This document shows positions 1-12,175 of a stretch of 64,000 bases of DNA, piece after piece. Where the stretch lies: NCBI GenBank assembly GCA_950295325.1, contig OX485805.1, positions 22,743,501 through 22,807,500 on the forward strand, in the 5' to 3' direction. The stretch's first letter is position 1; each line of letters begins with the position of its first letter. The notes under the pieces were generated by a model that was not told where the DNA came from, did not search any database, and was given only the letters and a program-made list of their open reading frames with translations. The position numbers and the translations under genes are program-made. This stretch comes from Polytrichum commune (taxonomy: Eukaryota > Streptophyta > Polytrichopsida > Polytrichales > Polytrichaceae).

Positions 1-655
1 TTATGGAACTTAGAATTTTTAGTCTTACAGATGCTTATTTTACAAAAGGAGCTCCAACACGATGAGGCTAATGCTTATGCTAATGCCTACGCTTAAAAAT
101 ATTGAGTAACTCCGACTGGGGTGACTCTGCAGTGCGGCCTTGGAATTCGTGCGCCTGTCATTTGTGCCAAGTTCTGTGTGAGTCGGTCGAAGAGAGAGGC
201 TTGTCCTTGTAACTTTACCTCTTCCATATATGCCTCTGCCTTGTTAGCTTAAGCACAATCTTTATAAGTGGAGTCTCCAGTTTATAGTGTTTCCTGATAT
301 TCAGCTTCAATTTCACGGAGTTCACTGTCCAGTTTATTTCACGTCTCAACATGGTTGCAAATGGTGTTCATCGCTTGCTGCTCATCACTATAACTAAAGT
401 GTTTGGTGATGGATGCAGTCAGGCTGTTGTGCAACGGATGAATTAGCTGGTCAAGTGAGCAGGAGTATGAAGCGCCCTCGAGATACATCCCCAGGGCCTG
501 GCACGAGTGCCAATTACGGCCACACTGCAAGGTCGCAGAGATCAGTCGATCAAGGACGTCACAGCAAGTTTGTCGAGCCTAAAGTTTGTAATCCACCGAA
601 ATGTGCTTGTAAGCAACGTCTCACACATTCATTCGGCTGATATACCTCTCTACTT
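1..655. other. Unassigned sequence
   Basis: No gene or repeat recognised. Only short open frames are present on either strand, none with a family motif or codon pattern that I could support. Confidence 0.3.
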
Positions 656-1850
656 ACATTTATAATGCTGTCATACATATACATCTATGTATTCTCCATG
701 CTTGACAAGTGGAGTAGCTTGAACATGTTTGTAGAAATATCGTCCCCTCATTTCATGCTACCATGCCTGAGAAGGGATAATTTCTGTGTCTAGAACACGA
801 CACGAACATTTGATCAGGACTAAATTTTCCATTTGGCTACTGTTACTGTGTGTGATGTATATATATATATATATATATTCTTGACAGCCGGGGGATATCT
901 ATACCAGCCGGCTAATAGACCTTTCTTCTTGCATATAGCTGGCTGTCATACCTAATGTCCATGCTAGGCAAGGGGGCTTGAACATGTTTGAAGTAATTGT
1001 GTCCTTTACTTTCATGTTTAATACCATGGCGGGCCGTGGGTAATATCTGTGTCCAGGCGAACATGACACAGACTCTGGCTCACCAGGACGTTTGCCATTT
1101 GGCTACTGTTGCTGTGTGTGATTCATATATTCTTCGCGGAAGCATATCAGCCTCACGCATTCGGCTAATATACCTCCGTCTAATTGCATTTAAGCTCTCA
1201 TTTATTATAACCTCCATGCCTGACAAGTGGCCGGCATCATATTTGTCTGTAGAAGTCGTGTCTTCTACTTTCATGCCACCATGCCTGAGCCGGGCTAATT
1301 ATTTCTGTGTCTAGAACATGACACGAACCTTTGACCAGGACTCCAGCCATTGTCTAGGTACTATTACTGTGTGTGATACGGGAGCATAAGAAACTCACGC
1401 ATTCGGCTAATATACCTTTCCAAATGCATATAGGCTGTCACATATAACCTCCATGCTCGTCAAGCGGGCTTGAACATGTTTGTAGAATCTGTGGCCCCTA
1501 CTTTCATGCTACAACATGCCTGAGGGCTAATCTTTGTCTTTAGAATATGAAACGAGCTTCTGACACTAGGACGTAGTTCGCCATTTGGCTGCTACTGTTG
1601 CTATGTGCGATACACATACCTGACGAGAGCACATACATAGCAGCCCCACAAGGAAGTCACGATTTTGGCCATCATCCTCTCTCTGCTTGCATTTAGGCTG
1701 TCATATGTAATCTCCATGCTTGACAGCGGGCTTGAACATGCTCCTAGAAACTGTGTAGCCTGCTTTCCTGCTACTATTCCTGCGGGCTAATCCTGTGTCT
1801 AGAACATCACATGGACTTAGTTTGCCATTAAGATGCTACGGTTGCTATGT
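655..1850 (+). repeat. Five diverged tandem units of about 255 bp
   Basis: A unit containing the words 'gctgtcat', 'ctccatgcttgacaag', 'gcttgaacatgtttgtagaa', 'ctttcatgctac' and 'gtgtctagaac' recurs with starts near 665, 940, 1195, 1430 and 1690. The copies differ by many substitutions and small indels, so this is an old array. A (TA)n microsatellite at about 858-880 lies in the first unit. The open frames here do not keep a common reading frame between units, so it is not read as coding. Confidence 0.7.
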
Positions 1851-1920
1851 TTTCTTGACGGGTGGATATCAGGCCCATATCAAGTCGATTCCAGGACTGA
1901 TGATGGATGAAATTGAGGTG

Positions 1921-2336
1921 CAGGCCATGATCCCAACCCCGAGGCGCCGGCTCAAGTGTGGTATAACCAGCAGCAGCAGCCATTTGTTCTGTGGCAGCCA
2001 GGTTGTGAGCAGATGGTGGCGCCATGGCCATGGCAACCCAGCGCATGGCATTATGCTCCTCCTCCTCCGTCTCTCATCGCCTCACCTCCAACGCCCACTT
2101 TCTGGCAATATCCCACCTACTCTTGGTCACCGCCTGCAAACTCACCTAATTGCAATTGCTATTACTGCCATCATGCTCCTGCCATGTCTAGCTTCTGCTA
2201 TCCCCCTGCATGGTGGACTGAGGCCAGCCCTCACATGGACGACGCCCCTCCTCGGCGACAACAATCTTCCGACACCACCCATTGCCTCAATCGGCCCTTG
2301 AAAACCGAAGGTAGACATTTCCACCGCATTACCTAA
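1921..2336 (+). CDS. Possible terminal exon of a Pro/Trp/Tyr-rich protein
   Basis: A reading frame entered after a splice-acceptor-like 'ttgaggtgcag' (ending at 1923) runs about 137 codons to a stop at 2334-2336. Its composition is unusual for noise: a run of four Gln, many PWPWQP-, APPPPS- and WQYPTYSW-type segments, and Cys-rich bits (NCNCYYC). Overlapping AATAAA-type poly(A) signals lie at about 2399-2418, where a 3' end would be expected. I see no upstream exons; the sequence before it is a tandem array. The family is not recognised. It could be the low-complexity C-terminal tail of a transcription factor, or a chance frame in GC-rich sequence. Confidence 0.35.
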
Positions 2337-2419
2337 TGGCGCAGTTTATGTGGTGTGATTAGCTTACCTATCGGTTGTGATTCTTCGCCAAGTCCGAAAT
2401 AATAAACATAAATAAACAT

Positions 2420-5400
2420 TGTCATTGGGTTAATACTATGTAGGTGAAGGTGATCTCGTGAAGCAGGAGGCTGTGGAGAAAAGCTTTCTAACAAATGCTG
2501 CCGTGCGAGTGAGCGGATGATGTGATCAAAGCTTATGGTATTGCCTTCGACATAAGCTTTCTACAATGGTATTGCCTTCGACAGGTGATACCGGAAAAAC
2601 GCAAAGCTCGAGAAGCTGGTAACAAATTAAGGTGATCATCAGGAGGTCGACAACAAAGTTTTACGGATCAGGCTGCAGCCAATGCTAAATATAAAATTTC
2701 GAGGCATGAGCTGGAGATGCAGACAACCTCCACATAGGATTTTGCCAGAAGATATATTTGATCTGATCGGCAAAAATTATATGCTCCCCGGATCGCTTCA
2801 GCAATCGGAAACCCGGAAGCAGTTCTTATGTTCAATCGTGGGCGCAACGTTGCTTCCCTGTACACTAACTGCATAATTTTGGCATGATTGTATCAAGTGG
2901 GCCATCCGATGACCAAAGTCCAGCTGAAACTCCAGACTTTGTAAGATTGTGAAACATTGGACTAAGGTAGCAGCACCTTAAACCAAGAAGTTAAGGTATT
3001 TGGCATACATGTGGTGGCTGTATGAACTGAAAAAATAAATAAAATTAATTCACATGTAGAAAAAAAGAGACAAGGTGTACTGCAAATTTTCAGAACTTTT
3101 TTCCCCAATATTGAAATAAATACAAATTTTTGAAGTGAAATTGTGCTGTGACCTCTAGTTGTGATATAGTCTGCCCTATCACCAATAACTAGAGCACTAT
3201 ATACCAATGATGAAAATATCCAATTGCAAGTCTTTGCAAAAAAATCAGGGCAATGGGTCCTGTCCACTTTGGTTGATGGGGTATTCTAGATCTTGATTTG
3301 AGGTTTGTCTTCGTTTGCCCAAGGTGCTCCTACCTTACTTGGCACAATTTTGTGATTCAAGGTAAAGAGGGCATGTTCAATTAATTAAGTAGGCATATAA
3401 TTGACATATATTAATCCATTAGAGTAGTGTAAGTGTATGAAAGATTCACTAATAGTGCAACTTTGAAGATGGATCCAAATATTGTAGTGGAGTAGAAGTT
3501 AGAAGTATGAGTTATAAGGTCGAGGAATTCATAGTTGACCAAGTCCATTTAATTGCTCACTAGGGTCATGTAATGCCAACAGAGATGAGATCTATGTGTT
3601 TTAGGCAAAAAAAGTTGAAGTTTATGTGCTTGCAGCTTGTGATTGATTATCTCCACAAGAGTTTTGACGATTGTCGTAGCCAAGGAGTACAATGTTCTGC
3701 CTAAATAGTGTGGATGGAAAATTCATGTGGGTTGGAAATTAGTGTGGCCCATTTTAATTTTTTAGTACTTGCCTCGGTTAACATCATTTGGGATGAGATT
3801 TGTATTTCATCTCAAACACTTCATCCATGTCTGTTAAAGACATGGTTTGAGCACATATTGTAATGTTCATTTATTCTTTGTTGCCAAGCTTAATGGAGGA
3901 GGAGGAGGCGTTTTACACCGATTGAAGTAAGTAGGTATGCATCTTCAGTGTTATACTTTTGGTCTTTCAACTCACCTTCATTGTTAGGTTGCACTTGCAA
4001 TTGATAGATAAGGTCAATTATTGGATTGTTCATTGGGATGTTTTAAATAGTGGATTTGGTATAAGTATTGTTGTTCTCTAATTTTCTCGCATTTCATGCA
4101 GATGTACATGTTCGTTTGAGGACGATTGCAAAATAAAATTGGATAAAAACATGAATTTTATCCAAACATGCAAATGAAAAAGCCCACACTAATTCTTCAT
4201 ATTGAAAATTATAGTGGGTCACTTCAAATTATAATAAAAAATAGTGTGTGTAATTGAGAATTAGTTTGGCCCACACTAATTAGACAAAGCAAAGTAGCAT
4301 TGAGATGAGTGGTTATGGGTTGACTTATAGATCAACTATGTGTAACCCTAAAATCCATGCGTTGAGATTTGTAGCAATTTCCATTTCATAATTTTAAAAT
4401 AATAATAATCTCATTCTCCTCATTATCTGTTTCTTTTTACAAGACATTAATTTCCCATCATTAGTTCTCCTAAATATATGCAAACTCTCTTATTTTTATC
4501 GGTTATAGATGCCTTAACCATAGTTGAGCTGTAAGAACATTTGACCCCATGGGATTAGTTGGATTAACCTCATTTTGGAAATTTATATATTGACAATATT
4601 CACAAGCATAGAATGCACCACTAACATGAGAGCTTGACAAATCAAGGGGGTGTATAAGGTATGTTGCCCTTGATACCAAGGGGGTGCCCTTTCGCTGAGC
4701 TCTAGGGAACAAATTCAAATAATAGGGTCCTAGGGTTCTCAAAACTCAATATGCAATGAACTAACGAGAGGGGAGGTGTCGGAGTTAGGTGGAACCCATC
4801 TCTATGAAGGAAATTTAAAAGCACATGTATGGGAGAGGCAAGCACTGAAAATAAACAGCATAATCTCTCCAAATATGACAGGGTAAGTATAGTTTCAAGA
4901 ACATGAAAATTCCTTCCTATTCCTTTGCTATAATTGGTTGGCTAGGGTTTGGATACAAGGCACTTTTGAGGTTTTTAGAGCCAAGTTAGTGTGATTATAA
5001 TGTAACCTTGATGATATGAGACCTTGATTATATGATGCATTTCATGTCGACCAAATTTTTTGATGTTAATTCACCTCAATATTACGACTATGACGCTCAT
5101 AATGTGACATTTTAGGCCCGATTTGGCATATAATAGAGGTAATTAATGTGCAAATGGGGTGGGACCCACATTGGGATATGCCTTGGGATTAGGGAGTACA
5201 TAGTGAATTCATCGATGGGTTAAACTAACTTAGCTCAAGTAAACTATCTAAAACCTTGGTTTCAAAAAAATTGTAGTACTTTTGAGTCTTTGGGTTTGGG
5301 TGGAGGTTGAACGGTTTGGGATTGTTGGATTTGCAGACAAATTTTTTGAAGTTATTGATTTATCTTCTTGATTCAAAATTTGTCCTCACACATGAAATTC

Positions 5401-5640
5401 ACTTATCTTTAGATTGGAAATTGTAGTCCTCACCGACTTATACACCTAGATTTGCCATGCCACTCTTCATTTTCTTGGCCTTGGAGGTGTCGGCAGTCTC
5501 TTGATGCTATTCATTTTGGTTATAATTTCAACAATTTCAGTGTTGATGACCACATCCGCATACAAAACAACTTGCACACAATTTGGTAAGCACTAACTTC
5601 TTCCGCATTGATTATGGCACCGGCAGATGTTTACAATATG
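2420..5640. other. Intergenic sequence with diverged repeats
   Basis: No gene seen. Sequence around 3737-4281 is bounded by inverted copies of a word close to AATTAGTGTGGCCCA (about 3745-3760 and 4265-4280), which would fit an old MITE of about 540 bp, but I could not find a target duplication. A related word recurs near 21060-21240. The rest holds only short shadow frames. Confidence 0.35.
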
Positions 5641-5789
5641 GATGTTTACACCGGAAGATTTTATTTTGCGCAACCAATCAAGACATTAGAGCAAGGAAAA
5701 GTTTGTGGACGCTAAATTTATAAGGACCATCCCACTCTTGCTCATGCTGCAAACACGACATGTATTGACAAGTTGAAACATGTGAGTAT

Positions 5790-7730
5790 TTACAAATCTC
5801 TACGCCCAAGATGCTTTGGAAGGTGGTTGCCAACAAATTATATGGAGTGGTTTGCTAACCAAAGGGCTTGGATGACATCAAATTATTTGAGTTGGATAAT
5901 GAGCCTAAATGTATATTTCTAATCTCAAAAGTGGAAGATACTTTTAATTTTGGACAATTCTGCTACTCATTCCTTTAAGCATGTTGGTAGGGGTGAATAA
6001 TTTGGTTTCACAACCTTGTAGTTGAGTGATATTACTAGTGCTTTCTTATCACCTAGTGTTGTAATTGTGGTACAACCCTTGGATCACAAAATAATTGCTT
6101 CATTCAAAGTTCAACATAAGAAGAAGCTATTGGGATGGGTCTCTTTCAATTTAATTCTTCTACTACTCACTAGGACATGAGGAAAATTATAGTGCACCTC
6201 TCGATGAGGAGCTCCCGAAACACCATGGGCACAAGGGGGACCCTGGAGTGACACACGGGACTTGTGGCGCCATTGGTGAGAGGGCCCAAGTGATCATAGT
6301 GTGGGTGAGGGCCCCGGGGGTTGGGAATGCCTCTCACCCACGGAGACTCGGAGTCACGAGGGTAAGGTCATGAGCTATGAATAGCTTATGGTGTCCGGAT
6401 TCTAAAATGCTCAAGAACACCTCAATTCAAGGTGTGAGCTAGGAGATATGGCAATTTGAGTGGGGCACTGCCTAGGGACATCGCCCTAGGACAACAGTGA
6501 CTTGGGAGTGGCACCCGGGACTGCCGAGGTTAGAACAACCATAACTTCCTTAATACTTGGCCGAATGGGACATGTGAGGAGTCTATCGGCATCTACGCAA
6601 AGTGTAGATGTCGAGGAAGGGGTTACTTGATAGAAGCAAAGATCACATGATGAAGTTATGGAGGTCTGAAGCTGTTGGGGGCTTTTAGCCCAAGCGGCTA
6701 GAGGAAAATGTATACTTAGCCTCAATTCTTAGGAGAAAGACAAAAGGTTACTTGACGGTGGGGTAGGGGCCCTGCCCAAAGTCCTAGAGGCTTATATGGG
6801 TGAGGCAGCGTGGCCGACCGAACTCACCCAAGGCCGAACGGCACGGCCTCCCTAGGCGTTGGTCCAACGTGGGGGCATAGTTGTCTAGTATGATTTGGGT
6901 TGTTGTAGTGTTGCTCCAACAACACGATGATCAACTAAAGATTGGACTTTCATGGATGGAAGTCCACATCTGACCATTGGCTACCCACTAAGGGGGAGAG
7001 TCCCGAATGCAAGTGTAGGAGGGTTGGTCACCCACCTATGAGCTTGGATGTCCAACGTATTGGGAGCTAAGCATTCACATGGGTGAAGTGTGAAGGGTAA
7101 GTGCTTGTGACCCTTGCTAGAATTGAGAAATGGTCAAGATAGTTAAGGGGACCTAACAAGGGTTGCGACAAAAATAATGTCCAATGTAAGGCGAGGTATT
7201 TATGTGGTGCTCCCAAGTGCGAAGAGAGTTGAATGCCAATTATATGAAACATATGGAAGATGTCCAAAATTTTACTTCCAAATGAAAGTGCCAATTTTGC
7301 TACTATTTTGCCATGGATAATGAATGAGTGAATTTGAGAATAAAAGAAGCAACAAACGAATTGGCAAGTCTCATTTCTTCTTTGAATCTTGGAAGTGAAG
7401 AAATGCTTATAAAATATATGTGCAATTGGCAAGATGAGAAATTGTTAATGCAAAGTACATCATGGCTAAGTTGGTGGATTTGACATGGGGTGGATAAATA
7501 CATTTGAGGTTAGATTTGTATAAAGAGCCAATGGAGGGGAATGATGTGGATGACCAACTGACAACAATAGTCAGGCATCTTCAAGTCCATGAGTATGCCC
7601 AATTATTATAATATTTTGTCGTGGAGCATCCTTCATAGTATGCAGTTGTAGATGTAACAAACATGCAATCTTTTATGGATAAATTGAACAAGATGCCAAT
7701 TTCAACATCATCATAAGACAATAGATTCTT
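5790..7730 (+). pseudogene. pogo/Tigger-like transposase pseudogene
   Basis: This is the remnant of a CENP-B/Tigger-class DDE transposase, which cuts and pastes the element at TA sites. Recognisable blocks are the RCFGRW segment, the LDN(S)ATH block with the second Asp, the VQPLDxxIIASFK block and the acidic C-terminal tail. No helix-turn-helix N-terminus is visible, the frame is broken by stops (for example after the LNVYF segment near 5920), and about 1 kb of foreign sequence splits it after about 6205. It is non-functional. Confidence 0.65.
6205..7195. mobile_element. GC-rich insertion inside pogo-like copy 1 (solo LTR possible)
   Basis: The pogo homology stops after the 'aggaaaattatagtgcacc' segment (about 6179-6200) and resumes near 'gaagagagttgaatgcc' (about 7220). 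The roughly 1 kb between is much richer in G and C than its host, has no meaningful frame, and has no match elsewhere in the window that I noticed. A solo LTR is the likeliest explanation, but I could not identify TG...CA ends with a 5-bp duplication, so the class is open. Confidence 0.4.
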
Positions 7731-8001
7731 ACCTTTGTAGTGAGATATATGATGAAGACATCATCTTAAGACTATATATATACTCCATATTGTGTGATGT
7801 TGAAGCACGTTTCATTAATAAAAATGGTCTTTCATACTTATGTATCTTCATTGCGTATAAAATAGACATTTTACATTGAAATAGGCCATTTTCTTGAAAA
7901 ACCTCGATAACACATCATGCCAAAATGTCATATTATGCAGAATACGACACTTTCTTGCACGACCAAACGTGTCATATTAAAGGGGGAACAATAGCTCATT
8001 A

Positions 8002-8972
8002 AGTGTCGGGTTCAAAGACACATGATGAGTGTGTAAAGATCATGGGTAGATCACTTAGTGCATTTTAAAAACGACGTGCGGCATAATATAGAGAGGATTA
8101 AAATCATTTGAAATAAAAATTATAAAGGAATTCCAAATAATGAAGGGGCCATTAAATGTAGACAATCCCATTATAAGTAAGTTAGATGGACATAAAATGT
8201 GGGCCATTATTTTTTTGTAAAATTAATATAGGGGCTGAAGATAAGGATCCTAAAAGGTATGTTTAGTATGGTATGTAAATGGGTTTAGGACTCACGGGGA
8301 TGGATGATAATTGGGATTTTCGTTTGTTCAAAATTACTTAAAAGGAATATAGAGTAAAAAAAATTACAGTGACTTGGACAATATAAGTGAAGGGTGCAAA
8401 AAAATGGGCCATTTTTGAAATTTAAGTAATTATAGGGAGGCTTTAATTCAACCCTTGAAGGTAAATAGCCCCAAAACAAAAAAACCCCCAGCTGTACGTG
8501 GTGCAAAAAACGGCCTTAGAGTGATCTACCCGTGGTAAAGATAAACTTAGAGATAATAATTAAACGAGATTTGATTTTATGATAGGAGTTGTTCGAATCT
8601 AAAATGAGACCTTCTGAAATCTATTATAGCACACTGTAGAAGAAAAATCATAACTAATTCAAAATTGATAAATTAAATTCAAAAAAATTATGGCATATTT
8701 TGTACAATTCCTCTACATGTGATAAGAATCTCATGCCAGTTTCCAATGTAATTAATTAACAAAAAAATAAACTCAAGATGTAGTCCTCTATAATAGGCCA
8801 TCATACCTTATATCATATGTAGTTTGAAATTTGATATCGCTCCTGCCATTCAAACTCATAATCTAAACACTTAGTTCCTTCATGTTAAGCTCAAAAATGA
8901 ATTGCTCTGTGTGTCTTTGAATTCTGTACATGCTCTGGGTGGATGATTACATAATTAAGCTACTTCAAATAT
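8002..8972. other. Intergenic sequence, no feature recognised
   Basis: AT-rich sequence with short frames only. I see no gene and no bounded repeat. Confidence 0.3.
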
Positions 8973-8980
8973 AGCACAAC

Positions 8981-9324
8981 CTTGGTGGGGGGGGGGGCAG
9001 TGTGTTAAAAAGTTAAGGATATAGGTGCGAACAACCACTATTTTATAGGGGGATATTACTTTCAATTCTCTTATTTTTTTCACATGCTATCATTATGTAA
9101 ATTTCTACTTTGGGTTAATAGAAAAATGGCTTGCATTACTTATAATTCCAAATTACCTATTATTCCATACCCTATAGTACTTTAAAGATGTCCAGTGCCA
9201 TTTTTGATACCCTATATTACTCTTAAGTCCATTTATAATTTTTAGCCCCCATGTTTTTAAAATACCCTATCATTTGTTCGCACGTATATTGCTACTCCAA
9301 CCAATGACTACCCCCCCCCCCGAG
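8981..9324. mobile_element. Non-autonomous (MITE-like) relative of the 5.8 kb transposon
   Basis: A 344-bp element flanked by perfect 8-bp duplications AGCACAAC (8973-8980 and 9325-9332). Its ends are CTTGG plus T plus eleven G on the left and, in reverse complement, CTC plus eleven G on the right. These match the CTC plus seven G termini of the large element at 11806-17607. The right subterminal region also matches that element's right end: 'ataccctat..tttgttc.cac.tatatt.ctact' at about 9271-9296 against about 17548-17582. It has no coding capacity. By inference it is moved in trans by the neighbouring transposase or a close relative. Confidence 0.85.
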
Positions 9325-9332
9325 AGCACAAC

Positions 9333-10370
9333 CCCATCACAAGTGGAACTCTAACTTGAACACAATGTACAACACCGGTTCACAATTTCTAAGTGCATGT
9401 GCGTACCCTAAGTTTCTTTGGTGACGTAAGTTGGTGTTTCGTTGGTTGTGGATGATACTAAAATTAATCGTAGTGGTCAAGCTAAGTGTTGATGTGTCTA
9501 GTCTTGACTGGATAAGAGAAGACACCATTATCACCCACAATTGATGATGTTGCCATGGCTTGATCATGTACGTCCAATAGTGGATGCTTGTCACCTTGCA
9601 TTGGTTGTAATAGGCTTCTAACGCTTATCTTGTCATAGGTAATTGGTAGGTTGGGCACCTACTACAGTACATGGCAAGGGTCTTGGCATCCATTGTAGCG
9701 GTTTTCGTTAACTATGCTAGCACATGGAAGTGTGTCCTCAACACATCAATTTGATCAATGTTGAACAAACAAATAACATTGGTTGTCTGTATGTTAATTT
9801 TCCAACCATACTAATAGGATAATTTGATGTCGTTTGTACCATTCAAATGAAAATACTTTACCAGATTGAATGAAAAAACTCCCAAGAAAGAAGTGATAAC
9901 AATGTGCAACTCAAAATATTAGGTGATGCATTTTTCATGGTATCTAGTATCATTTACAACTTCAAATAATGTAGACTACTGGACCTAAATCATAATGTAC
10001 AGTCTTGTATGCATGTAATGTTGGTGTACCTTGCTCCTGAAGTAGAACCAAGTTGTCAGAAAGGAATTATAAAGGAATTTGGAAGAACTACCAACAGAAT
10101 ATTCAGTTGCTTTTTGGTCAGTATTAAGTAATGTCAATATTTTTAAATTTTTACAATAAAAATTTGAGACAGAAGGTCAAAAAGTCAACTATAAATGAAT
10201 TAAGAACCAAGGAAGACACGTCCACTTCGAGAGGTGGCGGAGCCCCTCAGATGTGCCACACGGCCACAAAAAGTAAAAAAGAACCAAGAACCAGGAGCCC
10301 CACGAAGGACAACCCACCAAGCCAGCCAACCAAGGACAATCCCCAAGCCACCAAGTGACCAAAGTAACCA
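9333..10370. other. Intergenic repeat-like sequence
   Basis: About 9530-9690 resembles about 33470-33640: both contain 'attgatga..atgccatggc/acggtttga', 'ggcacctac/ccaata' and 'ggcatccatt' in the same order, suggesting a diverged dispersed repeat. The sequence just left of 10370 may be the 3' untranslated part of the neighbouring LINE. No gene seen. Confidence 0.35.
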
Positions 10371-10379
10371 ATTACCTAC

Positions 10380-11797
10380 ATATGTTGTCTTTTTCAATTC
10401 CACTTGATTTTCATTCTAACCCGTCTACAAAGAACGTTCTTAGCACCCCAGGTTTCATTGAAACACTTGAGAAGGGCTTCAGCCGAATAGGTGCTAATCT
10501 TAACAAATTTAGCTACCACAACCCATGCTACCTTGGCATACATATTGAGGTCATCCCAAATATGGTGTTTAACCTTGGATTTGTGCCATTATTCTTGGTT
10601 GAACACGTTGTCATTGTGCTCAATCCAAATCGTCCAAAGGGTAATGTTGCGGTGAAGATGCCAAATATTGATTTTCTTCACAAACTTCTTAGAAATCCTC
10701 TCTTTGAAGAGGGTTTTTAATTAAAGTTATCATCAACGCTGCTTCTAACCCCGCAAAGCTCATGTATGATGAAGGTAGCCCATCTCTATACTCTCTAGGC
10801 TTGAATGCAATCCCAATATTTGTGCTTAACCGATCCAGTCATGTTAGGAAGGTAATAAAACATTGTTTAGAGATGGAAGTTGGAGTGATATGCGCCCTCC
10901 ATTCATTAACTGCTACTACCTTGTGCCAAATGGACCAGAAGAAAGCAACTTCTCTGCCAAAGCGGGCGTGGTCCCACACCTGTGACCAATGAAATAGTAG
11001 TTACTCGGGAGATAACCTTGCCATTTATCCGCCATCCAATTCGTGCCGGGTGTCCTGTTGATGAGAGAGTCTTTGCCAAATATTTTGTTATAGTTAAGAG
11101 AATAATAACTTTCAACCCATCACCACTGATCTAGGTCCCACCCAAGCGTGACCATCTTGCCATAGAAGAACGTAATTCCTTTTTCTTTTGCCCCCTAGTA
11201 GTATCAATGCTTTAGCATGATGAAAATAGCCAATCATTTCACTGGTGGGGTTCTCCTATTCACTAAAACATCTAGAATGGGTGCCAACCATGAAGCATTT
11301 GTCTAAGAGGGGCATGACGATATGATGTTGCTGTGTGCATGATGGAGTAAAGTCAGTTGAGCATTGTATCACAAAGACTAGGTTGTTTGCTCCTTCATTT
11401 GTAAACACCAAACCATTGCCCAGGGTGGGGTGACAAGTGGGTCATCTTCCAACAAATACCTCCATTGAGTAATAATTTGGTGGTAAGAAGGGCCCAATCC
11501 TTAGCATATGTTAGGTTGTTGTGAACTTATTTTGTGCCTCATCCCACTAAAGAAAGGTCTGACATTCACTATCCCAAACATCATCAACACACTGGATCCC
11601 TTTGTGGTAGAGTGCGTATGCTTTGACATGACTAAAACCATTGTCAATAAGTTCAAGACATGTTGACCACCATATATTAGAAACAGGTTGTGAGGGGAAA
11701 GTTGGTAGATGCCTTTAACCATGACCTTCCAGGCTTTGATAATATAACCCCAAATCTTTGACCCCCAAAAGCCTTTTGTGTTGCTTACATGTAAACC
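10380..11797 (-). pseudogene. LINE ORF2 C-terminal fragment
   Basis: Minus-strand translation gives segments typical of the end of plant LINE ORF2, downstream of the reverse transcriptase: a 'VKDLGLYYQSLEGHG'-like segment next to the DNA-transposon insertion, and near 10480-10660 a TLWTIWIEHNDNVFNQ-like block followed by WHKSKVKHHIWDDLNMYAKVAW-type sequence. Frames shift and stops occur, so it is non-functional. It continues the RT segment on the far side of the insertion at 11806-17607. Confidence 0.6.
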
Positions 11798-11805
11798 AAT
11801 CTAGA
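11798..11805 (+). repeat. Left 8-bp target-site duplication AATCTAGA
   Basis: Identical to 17608-17615. Together they bracket the transposon exactly at its CTC plus seven G terminus. Confidence 0.95.
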
Positions 11806-11831
11806 CTCGGGGGGGTCACTCCTCATAAAAA
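11806..11831 (+). repeat. Left terminal inverted repeat of the 5.8 kb transposon
   Basis: CTC, seven G, TCACTCCTCA, TAAAAA. It is the exact reverse complement of 17582-17607. Confidence 0.95.
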
Positions 11832-12069
11832 ATAAGGGGATACGTGAGACCAAAGGGTATTTAACGAGGGGGTATTAGTTTTTGTCTAATGTTTTTTTCG
11901 TACCCTATTGTTACATAATTCTCTAACGTGGGCTATTATAGTGTACCGTATTGGTAATTGTAATTCATTGACGGGTTTAAATTTTGATATGCTATGTTAA
12001 TTTTAAAAATTAGGATTTTGCATGGTTTTAGGGTTCTGCAAGGGTTTATGCAATGATGAAAACATACGC

Positions 12070-12175
12070 CAGCTCATACTAAAACACGCCAGCTGATACT
12101 AAAATATACACCATAACAAACATACGGCAGCTGATAACATACGCCAGGTGATAGTAAAACATACACCATAATATA
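12070..12175 (+). repeat. Short subterminal repeats inside the 5.8 kb transposon
   Basis: The word 'acgccagctgatactaaaa' and variants ('catacggcagctgataacatacgccaggtgatagtaaaa') recur about four times within 100 bp. Such subterminal repeats often bind transposase in DNA transposons; here that is an inference. Confidence 0.5.

Larger units (their letters stand above)
5640..8001 (+). mobile_element. Decayed pogo/Tigger-like DNA transposon, copy 1
   Basis: Translating about 5790-6165 on the plus strand gives broken segments matching the better-preserved copy at 61.7-63.7 kb and the pogo/Tigger DDE domain: RCFGRWLP, a LILDNSATH block carrying the second catalytic Asp, a VVQPLDHKIIASFK block and KKKLLGW. 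Stops and frameshifts are frequent. The C-terminal part resumes at about 7250 (WKMSKILLPN, then ELASLISSLNLGSEEMLI) and reaches about 7730. The right end near 7940-8001 contains, in reverse complement, CCCTTTAATATGACACG, matching the left terminus of the second copy. A GC-rich stretch of about 1 kb splits the transposase region. The left end was not located. Confidence 0.7.
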
